The notes under the pieces are model-generated. The model did not search any database. It saw nothing but the letters and a program-made list of their open reading frames with translations, and was not told the origin of the DNA. From contig CATYEN010000055.1 of NCBI GenBank assembly GCA_958405565.1, positions 1 to 15,327 on the forward strand: 15,327 nucleotides of DNA. The letters run 5' to 3'. Below are positions 14,363 through 15,327 of this stretch, piece by piece. This DNA is from an uncultured Collinsella sp. (GTDB lineage: Bacteria; Actinomycetota; Coriobacteriia; Coriobacteriales; Coriobacteriaceae). The position numbers and the translations under genes are program-made. Position 1 is the stretch's first letter. The number at the start of each line of letters is the position of its first letter.

Positions 14363-14586
14363 CCTCTTGCCTCTTTCGCGTCGTAGTCTCATTGCGCTTC
14401 AGAGCCAAACGATGCCCGGCAGGGCCTGTCCCTGTCTTGCGGCGCCGTCGCGCAATCTGTGTTCTCGATAACCATAGGCCCTCATGCGGACAATCCTCGC
14501 AGCCCATCAAGGGGCTCAAAGATCTATCCAAATGGGGCGAGTAAGGTCCTCGTTCTCTGTCCGCCATCTATCATACGACAAAGACG
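14363..14586 (-). promoter_or_regulatory. Long nrdD leader with possible three-way junction
   Basis: The predicted nrdD transcript has about 220 nt before the start codon. Near its 5' end GCGGAC (14564-14559) pairs with GUCCGC (14491-14486). Between them are a CGAG/CUCG hairpin (14552-14538, 7-nt loop) and an AGCCC/GGGCU hairpin (14516-14501, 6-nt loop), giving a three-way junction. A further CAGGG/CCCUG hairpin lies nearer the gene. I do not recognise a known riboswitch. The same stretch has no convincing gene. Confidence 0.4.
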
Positions 14587-14634
14587 CATCTATATCCTGT
14601 ATTCTTTTTTTAGGTCAAACACAACATATAGTGT
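14587..14634 (-). promoter_or_regulatory. nrdD promoter flanked by NrdR-like boxes
   Basis: The minus-strand promoter is TTGACC (plus 14613-14618), 18 bp, TATAGA (plus 14589-14594). A near-perfect NrdR box, ACACAACATATAGTGT, spans 14619-14634 and abuts the -35 element; it differs from the ACACWATATATWGTGT consensus at one position. A weaker partner at 14587-14602 (10 of 16 matches) starts exactly 32 bp away and covers the -10 element. Paired NrdR boxes at about this distance are the known mode by which NrdR represses nrd genes. Confidence 0.75.
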
Positions 14635-14697
14635 TTCAGCAGGTCAAAGCAATTGGTCATTTTGCAGACGCATTAAAAATGAAGGGCTCTTGGCAGA

Positions 14698-14925
14698 GTG
14701 CTAAAACGTTATCAGCTCGACTACCTGCACGGCAGTTTTGAAACCCCCTCAACCGCGCCGCTGACAAATCCTACCAAAACCAAGCCGCTCACGCCAAAAG
14801 AATCCAAAAGATTATGCTTGACCAACATGTTGCGGTCGTGCCTTGCCGTGCCTCATGCAACCGCGGCACGAATCCTTAAAAGATATGTGTATGCAAACGG
14901 AGAAGATGAGAGTTTCCTCGGATGA
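14698..14925 (+). CDS. Possible small ORF of unknown function
   Basis: An open frame of 75 codons starting with GTG and ending ESFLG. I do not recognise the protein. The C-terminal half (TPKESKRLCLTNMLRSCL, ATAARILKRYVYANG) could form basic helices. The base composition is less GC-rich than the neighbouring genes, and the ribosome site is poor. It ends where a region with repeats and possible integration remnants begins, downstream of the tRNA pair. It may be a fragment of a lost gene or chance. Two further frames starting near 14459 and 14484 are even less likely to be real. Confidence 0.25.
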   Translation: MLKRYQLDYLHGSFETPSTAPLTNPTKTKPLTPKESKRLCLTNMLRSCLAVPHATAARILKRYVYANGEDESFLG

Positions 14926-14961
14926 CTACTGAGAAGCATCCCGGAAGATCAAAAACTCGAA

Positions 14962-14997
14962 ATTTGGTGACGTATTTGGCGACCCATTTGGCGACCA
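14962..14997. repeat. Three tandem 12-bp repeats next to tRNA terminator
   Basis: ATTTGGTGACGT, ATTTGGCGACCC and ATTTGGCGACCA follow one another with no gap and end where the T tract of the tRNA terminator begins. The 12-bp unit is a multiple of three; one plus-strand frame reads FGDVFGDPFGDQ, but that frame is closed by a stop just upstream. No intact gene covers it. Confidence 0.85.
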
Positions 14998-15032
14998 AAA
15001 CAAAACAGCCCAGAGGACATAGCCTCTGAGCT
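14997..15032 (-). terminator. Intrinsic terminator of the tRNA pair
   Basis: The minus-strand stem AGCTCAGAGG (15032-15023) pairs with CCTCTGGGCT (15016-15007) over 10 bp including one G-U pair. The loop is 6 nt, and GTTTTGTTTT follows. It begins 9 nt past the 3' CCA of tRNA-Val. Confidence 0.9.
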
Positions 15033-15041
15033 GCGAACATT

Positions 15042-15116
15042 TGGTGGGCGTTAGAAGATTTGAACTTCTGACCTCTTCCGTGTCAGGGAAGCGCTCTCCC
15101 CCTGAGCTAAACGCCC
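15042..15116 (-). tRNA. tRNA-Val (GAC)
   Basis: The minus strand folds into a full cloverleaf: acceptor GGGCGTT/AACGCCC, D stem GCTC/GAGC, anticodon stem CTTCC/GGAAG with loop CTGACAC (anticodon GAC), T stem AGAAG/CTTCT with TTCAAAT, discriminator A and an encoded CCA. It lies 3 nt after the CCA of tRNA-Gly, and a terminator follows. Confidence 0.97.
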
Positions 15117-15119
15117 AAA

Positions 15120-15195
15120 TGGAGCGGACAACGGGGCTCGAACCCGCGACCCCAACCTTGGCAAGGTTGTGCTCTACCAACTGAGCCATGTCCGC
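15120..15195 (-). tRNA. tRNA-Gly (GCC)
   Basis: Full cloverleaf on the minus strand: acceptor GCGGACA/TGTCCGC, D stem GCTC/GAGC, anticodon stem CAACC/GGTTG with loop TTGCCAA (anticodon GCC), T arm GCGGG-TTCGAGC-CCCGT, discriminator T and an encoded CCA. It is first in a two-tRNA transcript with tRNA-Val. Confidence 0.97.
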
Positions 15196-15207
15196 TTACG
15201 AGGATTA

Positions 15208-15236
15208 ATCTTACGTGATACCCGCATCCTATGCAA
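15208..15236 (-). promoter_or_regulatory. Promoter of the tRNA pair
   Basis: Minus-strand TTGCAT (plus 15231-15236) and TAAGAT (plus 15208-15213) are 17 bp apart and end about 12 bp before tRNA-Gly. Directly upstream lies an AT-rich dyad, AACTTTT-TTG-AAAAGTT (15238-15254), which could act as an UP-like element. Confidence 0.6.
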
Positions 15237-15286
15237 GAACTTTTTTGAAAAGTTTTGCGACGCCCTCGCGAACCTTGATTATCAAC

Positions 15287-15327
15287 TTCATCCGAACACT
15301 TCCCACATTCATCCGTACATGTACGGA
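15287..15327. repeat. Spaced direct repeat and 16-bp palindrome at right edge
   Basis: TTCATCCG occurs at 15287-15294 and 15308-15315, 21 bp apart. The second copy overlaps a perfect palindrome, TCCGTACATGTACGGA, at 15312-15327, which ends at the window border. No gene is visible here. The arrangement looks like operator DNA of a gene outside the window. Confidence 0.6.

Noticed and set aside
1..15327. CRISPR arrays, toxin-antitoxin pairs, transposases or phage genes
   Set aside because: No regularly spaced repeats of CRISPR size, and no reading frame with such domains, was seen on either strand.

Overview
The window looks like the chromosome of a GC-rich, strictly anaerobic gut actinomycete of the Coriobacteriia, most likely Collinsella or a close relative. 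This is an inference from codon and base use, protein style and the mix of genes; no rRNA or other marker is present to prove it. The anaerobic (class III) ribonucleotide reductase and a PerR-type peroxide sensor fit an oxygen-sensitive anaerobe. Most of the window is ordinary housekeeping DNA. The unusual material lies between the genes.

Left part (1-3410): no gene in 1-338 except the terminator of metY. metY (O-acetylhomoserine sulfhydrylase, minus strand) is divergent from a LysR regulator. The gap between them holds a good sigma70 promoter for metY, a T-N11-A dyad centred about 66 bp upstream of the predicted metY start of transcription, and a leader of about 180 nt with a 17-codon upstream ORF that ends in a 14-position hairpin. 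RNase HI follows the regulator.

Middle (3484-9389): a Gfo/Idh/MocA oxidoreductase with an acylphosphatase, then perR. A 25-bp perfect inverted repeat fills the gap to the convergent minus-strand set: SlyD-like FKBP isomerase, orphan UreE-like protein and Cof-type HAD phosphatase. Divergent from that set run an M19 dipeptidase and a YgjP-type zinc metalloprotein.

Right part (9396-14362): a minus-strand folate set, folE - HD hydrolase - folB, preceded by nrdG and nrdD. Unusually, nrdD and nrdG are separated by 425 nt holding two large, unrelated palindromes and an intrinsic terminator. nrdD is preceded by a promoter flanked by one strong and one weak NrdR box and by a long leader that can fold into a three-way junction.

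Right edge (14393-15327): a low-confidence small ORF, a 12-nt triple repeat, and a tRNA-Gly(GCC)/tRNA-Val(GAC) pair on the minus strand with its own promoter and terminator. The window ends in a perfect 16-bp palindrome next to a spaced direct repeat.

No CRISPR array, transposase, intact integrase or rRNA is visible. The best candidates for something undescribed are the metY leader, the three long intergenic palindromes, and the SlyD/UreE pair without urease genes nearby.
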